Below, piece by piece: positions 7,101-12,316 of a stretch of 12,316 nt of DNA (positions are counted from its first letter, which is position 1; every line of letters starts with the position of its first letter). The translations under genes were made by a program, and so were the position numbers. Under the pieces are notes generated by a model. It was not told the origin of the DNA, did not search any database, and saw only the letters and a list, made by a program, of their open reading frames with translations. The DNA lies in the NCBI GenBank assembly GCA_017889745.1, contig JAGGAG010000070.1:1-12316 (forward strand), in the 5' to 3' direction. This DNA comes from Gemmatimonadota bacterium (GTDB lineage Bacteria > Gemmatimonadota > Gemmatimonadetes > Gemmatimonadales > GWC2-71-9).

Positions 7101-7128
7101 CTCTTCATGAAGGTTACTTCATGAAGAG
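7101..7128. promoter_or_regulatory. Perfect 12-bp inverted repeat made of two CTTCATGAAG palindromes, kinase-regulator junction
   Basis: CTCTTCATGAAG (7101-7112), GTTA, then CTTCATGAAGAG (7117-7128): a perfect 12-bp inverted repeat with a 4-base loop. Each arm contains the self-palindrome CTTCATGAAG, so the same 10-mer occurs twice, 14 bases apart. The repeat includes the kinase stop codon and ends 64 bases before the regulator start. In RNA it would form a stable stem-loop between the two cistrons; no U-run follows, so it looks more like an operator pair or an mRNA-processing or attenuation hairpin than a standard terminator. Confidence 0.7.
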
Positions 7129-8357
7129 GTGGCCTGCGGCAACCGCAGCACGAAATGGCCGCCGCCGCCGCCATCACTGGCCTCGGCGTAAAGATCTCCG
7201 CCCAGCAGTCGCGCCAGGCGCCGGGAGAGCGGGAGCCCGAGCCCGACGCCGCGCACCTCTTCGCCTGCCTTCGTCTCGTAGACGTCGAAGATCCGCTCGA
7301 GGTCAGCCTCCGGCACGCCCGGGCCGCTGTCCTCCACCCGAAAAAGGAGGGACGAGTCACCCGCGGGCGCGACGCGGAGCAGGACCACGCTCCCATTGGG
7401 CGCGTGGCGCACGGCGTTGTTGATCACGTTGCCCAGGATCTGTTCCACCCGCATGGCGTCGGTCCTGCAGGTCGGCATCGCTGCCGCGAGTTCGGTGCGC
7501 AACTCGATGTTGCGATGGGCCGCTGCCGGGGTTGCGTGGCTGATCGCGCGCCGTGCCACGGTCGCCGGATCGACTGCCTGAAAGTTGGGTCGCAGGCGAT
7601 CCTCATCCAGGCGGGACAGGTCGAGCAGGTCGTTGATGAGCTCCACGGCCTGTCCCGCCGAGTCGAGCACCTCGAACGCGGCGCGCGGCACCGTGGCGGG
7701 GTCCTTCTTCCGCACCATCATCTCCGCCCAGCCGTACACACCGGCGATCGCGTTACGCAGCTCGTGGTTCACCATCGCGAAGAATCGTTCCCGCGTCCGC
7801 TGCAATCCCTGCACTTCCTCGAGCAGCCTCGCGCTCTCGCCGTGCAGCCGCGCGTTCTCCACCGCGGCCGCGGCCTGGGCCGCGAGGAGAAGTCCTACGT
7901 ATTCATCCTCGTCGGTGAAGGCGCCGCCGCCCAGTTTTTCCGTCATGTAGAGGTTGCCGAAGACCCCGCGCCGACCGATGATCGGCACCCCCAGGAAGGA
8001 GTGCATGGGCGGGTGATTCGGCGGGAACCCGTAGGAATCCGGGTGTTTCCTGAGGTCCGGCAGGCGGACCACCGTCGCCTCGCGGATGACAAGGCCCAGG
8101 ATGCCGTGCCCGCGTGGCAGTGCGCCGATCTGCTGGCGATGCTCTGCCGTGATACCGGTGGTGGTGAAGCTCTCGAGGGCACGGCCATCGGCTCCCAGCA
8201 CGCCCAGCGCGGCATACCGGCAGCCGATGAGCTCAACCGCGACGTCGGTGACTTTCTGCAGCACGCGATCGACCGACATCTCGGTCGCGAGCGACAGGTT
8301 CGCGTAGAGCAGTCTCTCGAGCCGGATCTGCGCGGATGGTTTCTCCTCAGCTGGCAT
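7119..8357 (-). CDS. GAF-domain sensor histidine kinase with DosS/DosT-like haem-pocket residues
   Basis: A 412-aa soluble sensor kinase (no membrane segment). An N-terminal GAF domain (about 28-173) is followed by a short coiled linker, a HisKA domain with phospho-acceptor His198 in NHELRN, and a HATPase domain with N-box (310-314), G1 DSGPGVP (343-349) and G2 GVGLGL (370-375). The GAF domain resembles mycobacterial DosS/DosT. FPPNHPPM places His115 at the DosS proximal haem ligand His149, Tyr137 in FGNLYMTEK at the distal Tyr171, and Gly52 at Glu87 of DosS (Gly in DosT). Haem binding is an inference. I prefer ATG 8357; the frame also opens at GTG 8393, but that start would lie inside the 11-bp repeats. 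No strong Shine-Dalgarno precedes either start. It heads the operon with the regulator and the metal ATPase. Confidence 0.93.
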   Translation of the reverse strand: MPAEEKPSAQIRLERLLYANLSLATEMSVDRVLQKVTDVAVELIGCRYAALGVLGADGRALESFTTTGITAEHRQQIGALPRGHGILGLVIREATVVRLPDLRKHPDSYGFPPNHPPMHSFLGVPIIGRRGVFGNLYMTEKLGGGAFTDEDEYVGLLLAAQAAAAVENARLHGESARLLEEVQGLQRTRERFFAMVNHELRNAIAGVYGWAEMMVRKKDPATVPRAAFEVLDSAGQAVELINDLLDLSRLDEDRLRPNFQAVDPATVARRAISHATPAAAHRNIELRTELAAAMPTCRTDAMRVEQILGNVINNAVRHAPNGSVVLLRVAPAGDSSLLFRVEDSGPGVPEADLERIFDVYETKAGEEVRGVGLGLPLSRRLARLLGGDLYAEASDGGGGGHFVLRLPQATSS

Positions 8358-8388
8358 GTGGTGGAAGCTAAGCGCCTCACCGGGAGTC

Positions 8389-8432
8389 TTCACCCCCCCT
8401 TCACTGACCTTTCACCCCGGGTTCGCCAGACT
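8389..8432. promoter_or_regulatory. Four 11-bp direct repeats (TTCAC core), candidate response-regulator binding boxes
   Basis: TTCAC starts at 8389, 8400 and 8411, and TTCGC at 8422: four units in exact 11-bp register. The first and third share TTCACCCC. The array fills the region between the divergent kinase and USP genes. OmpR/PhoB-type regulators bind such direct repeats, and the operon encodes one, so autoregulation is the simplest reading. On the minus strand the units read GTGAA and lie 31 bases upstream of ATG 8357. Confidence 0.65.
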
Positions 8433-8440
8433 GGACGGAC

Positions 8441-9157
8441 ATGCCTCCATTCCGTCACATCGTCGCGGCGGTCGCACCCGAGGCCGTCGCCGGAAGTGCG
8501 CTGAGGGTTGCACGCGCCCTGGCGGACGCGACGGGTGCGCGACTCACTTCGTTCTCCCTGGCCGACGACGTCACCCCTGGCGGGGGCGTCATAGGTATCG
8601 AGATCCCGCGCTTCGCGGAGAGCGTCGAGGCCGACCTGGTGGTCCTGCCACGGATGCTCGTTCGTGGGGAGCTTCTAGCCGACGCAGTGACCCGCCGCAG
8701 CCGGGTGCCATCGCTCGTGGTTTCCCCCGGACAGGAGGATCTCAGCAGCTGGCTCATCGCGCTCGATGGCTCTCCGCGCTGCCCCACCGTCCTGTCCATG
8801 GTCACCCCGCTGGTGGAAGCCCTGGGAGCCACGGCCGTCGCGCTCACCGTGGAACCCGGCCGGACCGGGGAGACCGGGACGAGCGACTGGCACCTGACGC
8901 GCACGCTGCAACTCTCGCGCACGCTGGAGGAGAGCGTGGCAGGTTCTTCGCGGGTCCCCAGCGCAGTGCTGACCCCGCTGCGGGTGCGGCACGGCGACGT
9001 GGTGACGGAAGTACTGCGGGAGCGGGAGTCCCTGGTTGCGACCGTGCTCGCGATCGGGTCGCGGCCTGGCGGCCCGCCGCCACCGATTCCCGAGGGCAGC
9101 ATGGCGCGACGGCTCGTAAACGATGCCCCGTGCATCGTGCTGACCGTTCCGCTCTGA
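8441..9157 (+). CDS. Diverged tandem universal stress protein
   Basis: A 238-aa protein with two USP-like halves. The first (about 1-98) starts FRHIVAAVAPEAVAG and ends VPSLVVSPG; it is short and has lost the Gly-rich nucleotide loop. The second (about 103-238) starts WLIALDGSP and ends with AIGSRPGGPPPPIPEGSMARRL then PCIVLTV. The GS of the family's nucleotide loop remains, but the loop is replaced by a run of prolines, so ATP binding is doubtful. The start ATG 8441 places the first beta strand directly at the N-terminus; only a weak GGACGG precedes it. It is divergent from the sensor kinase, with 11-bp repeats in between, which suggests it belongs to the same regulon. Confidence 0.8.
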   Translation: MPPFRHIVAAVAPEAVAGSALRVARALADATGARLTSFSLADDVTPGGGVIGIEIPRFAESVEADLVVLPRMLVRGELLADAVTRRSRVPSLVVSPGQEDLSSWLIALDGSPRCPTVLSMVTPLVEALGATAVALTVEPGRTGETGTSDWHLTRTLQLSRTLEESVAGSSRVPSAVLTPLRVRHGDVVTEVLRERESLVATVLAIGSRPGGPPPPIPEGSMARRLVNDAPCIVLTVPL

Positions 9158-9190
9158 CCATCGATACCGTGCTTCCGGCATAGCCCCGGC

Positions 9191-9211
9191 GGCGACGCTA
9201 CACTTGTCGCC
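9191..9211 (+). promoter_or_regulatory. Candidate -10 (TACACT) inside a 6-bp dyad just before the membrane-protein ATG
   Basis: TACACT (9199-9204) ends 7 bases before ATG 9212, which would give a leaderless or nearly leaderless transcript. The same hexamer is the -10 of the minus promoter at 11030-11035. GGCGAC (9191-9196) and GTCGCC (9206-9211) flank it as a perfect inverted repeat. No good -35 and no Shine-Dalgarno is visible, so this is tentative. Confidence 0.35.
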
Positions 9212-10279
9212 ATGCCGGCCTCGCTGCAACCCGCCGTACCGTACCTGCTCGCAATCGGCACCAGCTTCCTGCCGCGGGGCGCCTCCCGTCGACACGGCGC
9301 GTTTGGCGCCGTCCTCGTCACCCTGGCGGTCGCCGCGGCCGGCCGGGTCACCGCGGCCGCCGTATCGTTCCACACAATCAACAACACGATGCTCTGGGGC
9401 GGCCTGCTGCTCGGCTGTGCGGCGCTGGCCGAGGGCTGGAAGCGCGGCCAACGCGCCGGCCTCCTTCCGCTGGCCCTGGCGCTGATGCTCACACTTGCCG
9501 GTTGCGGCGCGCTCCTGTGGCAGGGTCATGTCATCGTGTCGCTGCTCGCGGGGCTGGCCGGCGCTGCCACGGTGGTTGCGCTGCCGCTGAAGCCGCTGGC
9601 GTCAGTGGGCGACGGCGTGGCGGGTTCGGGCGGCATTACCGGACTGGTGCGCCGGTGGGGAATGCCGTTGCTCCTCGTCCTGCTGCTGGTTCCGGCACTT
9701 GGGCTGCTGCTGACGGTAGCGGGGTCCGGGGGTGCGTCACTGCGGGGCCTCCGTGACGCGCCCTTGAGTTCCGCCGCCGAGACGCTGCTGGCGGCGCTGC
9801 TCCTCCCGGCGACGCTCGTGCTGGCGGCAGTCTTTCCGTTCGGGCCGGTGGCGCGCGGTCCGCGCTTCGCCCCGGTCGGTGCCCTTCTGCTGCTGGTGGC
9901 GGTCGTGCCGCTCCTGGGCGAGGGCCTCGAGCACTGGCGTTCGCTCTATGCCGGCTGGCTCGCGGTCGGCGCGGTGGTGACGGCGTGGAAGGCGCAGTGG
10001 CCCCGAGTACTGGCGTGCGCCGGGTTGTTCGGGATCGCGTGTGGTGGCGGGTCGGTCTGGTGGGCGGGGACGCTCCTGACGGTGCTTGCCAGCCTGCTGT
10101 CGTGGCCGCAGACGGCGCATGAGCAGGCATGGCGGCCGGCGATGCTTGCGGCGGCGGCCTGCGGCATCGCCGCGCTCCAGGCGACGCTTGGTGTCGAGGT
10201 CGTGTATTCCGCGGTGCTGGTGATCGCGGTACTGGTCGGCATCCTGCGGACCCCGATGGCCGGGGCGGCGGGCGACTAG
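9212..10279 (+). CDS. Polytopic membrane protein of unknown function
   Basis: A 355-aa very hydrophobic protein, rich in Leu, Ala, Val and Gly, with about ten predicted membrane segments, for example around residues 33-45, 60-71, 83-102, 108-124, 150-170, 187-205, 221-235, 245-258, 266-300 and 310-347. Charged residues are confined to short loops (EGWKRGQR, RGLRDAPLS, EGLEHWRS). I recognise no transporter or enzyme signature. Repeated Leu/Ala-rich helices and the FHTINNTMLWG loop could suggest a distant relative of proton-pump membrane subunits, but I cannot support that. The gene lies 54 bases after the diverged USP and probably has its own promoter. Its TAG stop shares the tetramer CTAG with the stop of the convergent DUF411 gene. 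Confidence 0.75.
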   Translation: MPASLQPAVPYLLAIGTSFLPRGASRRHGAFGAVLVTLAVAAAGRVTAAAVSFHTINNTMLWGGLLLGCAALAEGWKRGQRAGLLPLALALMLTLAGCGALLWQGHVIVSLLAGLAGAATVVALPLKPLASVGDGVAGSGGITGLVRRWGMPLLLVLLLVPALGLLLTVAGSGGASLRGLRDAPLSSAAETLLAALLLPATLVLAAVFPFGPVARGPRFAPVGALLLLVAVVPLLGEGLEHWRSLYAGWLAVGAVVTAWKAQWPRVLACAGLFGIACGGGSVWWAGTLLTVLASLLSWPQTAHEQAWRPAMLAAAACGIAALQATLGVEVVYSAVLVIAVLVGILRTPMAGAAGD

Positions 10280-10734
10280 TAGGACGCGAAGACCGTCGTG
10301 TTCCCCCGCGCGTCGAACGCCACGACCTTGTAGTGCTCGGGGACACCGCCCTCCATGCCCGGGGATCCCGTCACCATGCCCGGCACCGAGAGCCCCACGA
10401 CCTTCGGGTGCTCCTTCAGGAGGCGCGCGATGTCCGAGACCGGCACGTGGCCCTCGATCACGTAGCCCCCGACGATCGCGGTGTGGCACGACGACAGCGC
10501 GTCGGGCACGCCCAGTTCCGCCTTCACCGCCGTCATGTCGCTGGTGTCGTGAGCCACAACCGAGAAGCCCTGCTTGCGCAGATAGTCGACCCACTTGTTG
10601 CAGCACCCGCAGGTGGCCGACTTGTAGACCACCAGCTCGGTGCGCGGGGCCGGGGTGGCCGCGACCGTCGCCACGACGGCCGCCGCGATACCGAAGGCAG
10701 TGACCGTGACTTTGCGCACGAGGGTGGCGTTCAT
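10276..10734 (-). CDS. Secreted DUF411 metal-binding protein
   Basis: A 152-aa protein with an N-terminal signal peptide or anchor (about 1-28, hydrophobic after LVRK, ending ATPAP) and a DUF411 domain. Family landmarks: VYKSATCGCCNKW (36-48) with Cys42, Cys44 and Cys45; SSCHTA followed by GYVIEGHVP; and GLSVPGM with GSPGME. The Cys, His and Met residues fit periplasmic binding of copper or a similar soft metal. DUF411 proteins are often found near copper-resistance genes (from memory); no biochemical function is established to my knowledge. The ATG overlaps the stop of the upstream 77-aa gene as ATGA, so the two are translationally coupled. Promoter: probably the minus-strand one at 11030-11057. 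Confidence 0.9.
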   Translation of the reverse strand: MNATLVRKVTVTAFGIAAAVVATVAATPAPRTELVVYKSATCGCCNKWVDYLRKQGFSVVAHDTSDMTAVKAELGVPDALSSCHTAIVGGYVIEGHVPVSDIARLLKEHPKVVGLSVPGMVTGSPGMEGGVPEHYKVVAFDARGNTTVFASY

Positions 10735-10964
10735 GGGGTTTCCTTGGCCGCCGGGTCGGGCTGCTCGCGGAACTCGACCTGGTCCGCGAGCACTTCGCGG
10801 AAGTCGCCGGCCACACGCAACCGGGCCATGCGATCGCCCATGAAGTTGAGCCGCCGCTCACGGAGGCCCGGGAAGAGCGGGACCACATCGTACCAGATGC
10901 CGATGTTGAGATCGGGGTGCTTCAACCGGAATTCGGGCTTGAGCCGGGCCTGATAACGGGCCAT
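10731..10964 (-). CDS. Hypothetical 77-aa protein coupled to DUF411
   Basis: A small basic, soluble protein starting MARYQARLKPEFRLKH and ending EQPDPAAKETP. A central IGIWYDVVPLFPGL stretch carries aromatic residues, followed by Arg-rich RERRLNFMGDRMARLR and an acidic tail (DFREVLADQVEFRE). The mix could be a small alpha/beta fold. No signal peptide, cysteine or known motif is seen, and I do not recognise the family. ATG 10964 is chosen because GGAGGT lies 4 bases upstream; the open frame reaches 11156 but would read through both divergent promoters. The stop overlaps the DUF411 start (ATGA), implying a shared role. Confidence 0.75.
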   Translation of the reverse strand: MARYQARLKPEFRLKHPDLNIGIWYDVVPLFPGLRERRLNFMGDRMARLRVAGDFREVLADQVEFREQPDPAAKETP

Positions 10965-11029
10965 GGCACCTCCAATGGCTGCTTTCAAGGGTTTCTCCGG
11001 GTCATGCGGTGAATCATGCGCCGGCCGGA

Positions 11030-11057
11030 AGTGTATGCGACGCAAGCGATACGTCAA
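11030..11057 (-). promoter_or_regulatory. Sigma-70-type promoter for the 77-aa / DUF411 pair
   Basis: On the minus strand TTGACG (11057-11052), a 16-base spacer, then TACACT (11035-11030). The -35 matches 5 of 6 consensus positions and the -10 has T, A, A and T in the key places. Transcription would start near 11023, leaving a leader of about 60 bases before ATG 10964. Its -35 is 10 bases from the -35 of the divergent sodA promoter. Confidence 0.65.
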
Positions 11058-11067
11058 TTCACAAATG

Positions 11068-11096
11068 TTGACCGCCCCTGAGGGGGTGTCCATATT
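11068..11096 (+). promoter_or_regulatory. Sigma-70-type promoter for sodA, with a dyad in its spacer
   Basis: TTGACC (11068-11073), a 17-base spacer, then CATATT (11091-11096). Start of transcription is expected near 11103, giving a leader of about 43 bases. The spacer contains CCCC-TGA-GGGG (11075-11085), the centre of a longer imperfect dyad over 11070-11090 (GAC outer arms, two mismatched pairs). A dyad between -35 and -10 is a common place for a repressor or a MerR-type activator site. Confidence 0.65.
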
Positions 11097-11145
11097 TGGC
11101 CGCCCGGCCCATTCGAGGGATCGGGCTCCTACAGCGAGGTCGACC

Positions 11146-11754
11146 ATGGCTTTCACGCTTCCGCCGCTCCCGTACGATTACACCGCGCTGGAGCCGCATA
11201 TCGACGAACAGACGATGCGGATCCATCACGACAAGCATCACGCCGCGTATGTCAATAACCTGAACACCGCCCTGGAACCGCACGCCGCGCTACAGGGAAA
11301 GAGCCTTGACGCGCTGCTCGGCGACCTTGCCTCCGTGCCCGAGGCAATCCGCACAGCGGTACGGAACAACGGTGGCGGGCACTGGAACCACACGATGTTC
11401 TGGGAGATCATGGCCCCCGGTGGCGCGAAGGAACCGCAGGGCGCTGTCGCGGCCGCCATCGACAAGGCGTTCGGTGGGTTCGCGCCGTTCAAGGAGCAGT
11501 TCCAGAAGGCGTGCATCGGACGCTTCGGCAGCGGCTGGGGCTGGCTGGTCGCCGATGCGAAGGGCGGACTCGCCATCGAGAGCACGCCCAACCAGGACAG
11601 CCCGCTGATGGATGGCAGGAAGGCCATTCTCGGCTGTGACGTATGGGAGCACGCCTACTACCTCAAGTACCAGAACCGCCGCCCCGACTACGTGGGCGCC
11701 TGGTGGAACGTGGTGAACTGGACCGTGGTGGGGAAGCGCTACGAGCACCGGTAG
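11146..11754 (+). CDS. sodA: Superoxide dismutase, Fe/Mn family (Mn type)
   Basis: A 202-aa cytoplasmic enzyme converting superoxide to hydrogen peroxide and oxygen. Metal ligands are visible: His27 in IHHDKHH, His82 in HWNHTMFW, and Asp165 and His169 in DVWEHAYY. The GGGHWNH context together with Gln150 in TPNQDSP, where Mn enzymes carry the active-site glutamine, points to Mn rather than Fe, though cambialism cannot be excluded. Length is normal and no signal peptide is present. ATG 11146 is chosen over upstream in-frame starts because the protein then begins in the usual way (FTLPPLPYDYTALEPHI) and GAGGT lies 5 bases before it. It is followed 32 bases later by a peroxiredoxin gene with no terminator between, so superoxide and peroxide removal are probably co-expressed. 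Confidence 0.97.
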   Translation: MAFTLPPLPYDYTALEPHIDEQTMRIHHDKHHAAYVNNLNTALEPHAALQGKSLDALLGDLASVPEAIRTAVRNNGGGHWNHTMFWEIMAPGGAKEPQGAVAAAIDKAFGGFAPFKEQFQKACIGRFGSGWGWLVADAKGGLAIESTPNQDSPLMDGRKAILGCDVWEHAYYLKYQNRRPDYVGAWWNVVNWTVVGKRYEHR

Positions 11755-11786
11755 GACAACCCAGTCACCCGGATACCTGAACTTCC

Positions 11787-12245
11787 ATGGCGCTTCCCGC
11801 GGTTGGTTCGCCCGCCCCCGATTTCACGCTGGCGTCCACGTCCAGATCCGACGTGACGCTGTCCGCGCTGCGCGGAAAGAAGGTCCTGCTCGCGTTCTTC
11901 CCGCTCGCGTTCACCCGCACGTGCACCGCCGAGATGTGCGCCTTCAGCGAGGACTACGACAAGTTCCAGAGCAGGGACACCACGGTGCTGCCGATCAGCG
12001 TCGATTCCGTGGACACGCTGGTGGAGTTCAAGCGCAAGGAGAATCTGGCCGTCGACCTGCTGAGCGACTTCAAGCGCGAGGTCTCCCGCAAGTACGGCAC
12101 GCTCATCGAGGAGCGCTTCTACTCCGGCCGCGCCTACGTCCTCATCGACCGGCAGGGAGTGGTGCGCTGGGCATTCATGGAAGCGACGCCCGGTTCCCGG
12201 AGGGAGAACGCCGAGATCCTCGAGCAGCTGGCGAAGCTCAGCTGA
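11787..12245 (+). CDS. Peroxiredoxin, BCP/AhpE-like (AhpC/TSA family)
   Basis: A 152-aa thiol peroxidase that reduces hydrogen peroxide or organic hydroperoxides in the cytoplasm. It has the thioredoxin-like start SPAPDFTL (8-15) and an active-site block PLAFTRTCTAEMC (39-51). Thr43 and Cys46 match the PxxxTxxC catalytic pattern, with Cys46 as peroxidatic Cys. Cys51, five residues on, has the spacing of the resolving Cys of BCP-type atypical 2-Cys enzymes, while the PLAFT context is AhpE-like. A later Arg (RRENAEIL) may be structural. No cognate reductase is nearby. No clear Shine-Dalgarno precedes ATG 11787, but the gene follows sodA by 32 bases and would use the product of that enzyme as substrate. 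A strong hairpin follows the stop. Confidence 0.94.
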   Translation: MALPAVGSPAPDFTLASTSRSDVTLSALRGKKVLLAFFPLAFTRTCTAEMCAFSEDYDKFQSRDTTVLPISVDSVDTLVEFKRKENLAVDLLSDFKREVSRKYGTLIEERFYSGRAYVLIDRQGVVRWAFMEATPGSRRENAEILEQLAKLS

Positions 12246-12269
12246 ACCGTGGCATGATCGTCCTCGTCG

Positions 12270-12298
12270 CGGGGCCACGTCGGTGAGACGTGGCCCCG
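12270..12298 (+). terminator. Hairpin terminator after sodA-peroxiredoxin
   Basis: CGGGGCCACGTC (12270-12281), loop GGTGA, GACGTGGCCCCG (12287-12298): a perfect 12-bp GC-rich stem 24 bases after the peroxiredoxin stop. Only TT follows directly, so U-run support is weak, but position and stability fit an intrinsic terminator of a high-GC genome. Confidence 0.75.
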
Positions 12299-12316
12299 TT
12301 GCGCTTGGCCCAGCCG

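Noticed and set aside
7038..7118. Small RNA or CRISPR-like repeat in the kinase-regulator gap
   Set aside because: Only one palindromic pair is present, with no spacers or further repeats; an operator or mRNA hairpin is simpler.
7155..8504. 449-codon plus-strand frame antisense to the histidine kinase
   Set aside because: His/Arg-rich mirror of the kinase frame with no family features. It would also run through the 11-bp repeats and into the USP gene.
8455..9529. Two long minus-strand frames opposite the diverged USP gene
   Set aside because: Ser/Arg/Ala-rich compositions without motifs. The plus frame has USP start and end blocks and is kept.
10963..11145. Upstream extension of sodA and of the 77-aa gene into their shared region
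   Set aside because: Both extensions would translate through the divergent promoter elements, and each gene has a downstream ATG with a proper Shine-Dalgarno and family-like start.
12246..12316. Short plus-strand frame starting at ATG 12254
   Set aside because: It is only 9 codons long before TGA 12284-12286 and lies over the terminator hairpin, with no Shine-Dalgarno.

Overview
The window is a dense, high-GC bacterial chromosome segment with 14 complete protein-coding genes, plus the 3' end of another gene at the left edge. There are no RNA genes, transposases or CRISPR arrays. Composition, Shine-Dalgarno usage, GTG starts and a short heptamer repeat between genes would fit a Gemmatimonadota-like soil or sediment bacterium. 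That placement is a low-confidence impression, since no marker gene is present.

Layout. (1) 1-353: tail of an unrecognised gene, a hairpin-forming GAGTCAG heptamer repeat, and a 53-aa glycine-rich membrane microprotein on the minus strand. (2) 444-2027 (+): methionine sulfoxide reductase B, followed 3 bases later by a lipoprotein metallophosphoesterase. (3) 2039-3436 (-): a 14-TM DHA2-family drug exporter, divergent from (4) 3540-4505 (+), a tandem-domain universal stress protein (USP). (5) 4474-8357 (-): an apparent operon of GAF-domain sensor histidine kinase, OmpR-type response regulator and P1B-type metal ATPase; the regulator stop and ATPase start overlap as GTGA. (6) 8441-9157 (+): a diverged USP protein divergent from the kinase, then 9212-10279 (+), a polytopic membrane protein of unknown function. 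(7) 10276-10964 (-): a 77-aa unknown protein and a secreted DUF411 Cys/Met metal-binding protein, coupled by ATGA. (8) 11146-12245 (+): Mn-type superoxide dismutase and a BCP/AhpE-like peroxiredoxin, closed by a strong hairpin terminator.

Taken together, the content is stress defence: repair of oxidised methionine, superoxide and peroxide removal, metal export and metal binding, drug efflux, and two USPs around one two-component system. The most interesting reading centres on that system. The kinase GAF domain carries the residues that bind haem and gas in mycobacterial DosS/DosT: the HPPM histidine, the distal tyrosine, and the DosT-like glycine at the haem channel. It is attached to a HisKA-type kinase and an OmpR-type regulator instead of the NarL-type DosR. 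Four direct repeats with an exact 11-bp period (TTCAC, TTCAC, TTCAC, TTCGC) lie between the kinase and the divergent USP gene. A weaker 11-bp triplet lies upstream of the other USP gene. An 11-bp period is typical of OmpR/PhoB-family binding boxes. The hypothesis is a small DosR-like redox or hypoxia regulon (USPs plus metal ATPase) rebuilt on an OmpR-type regulator.
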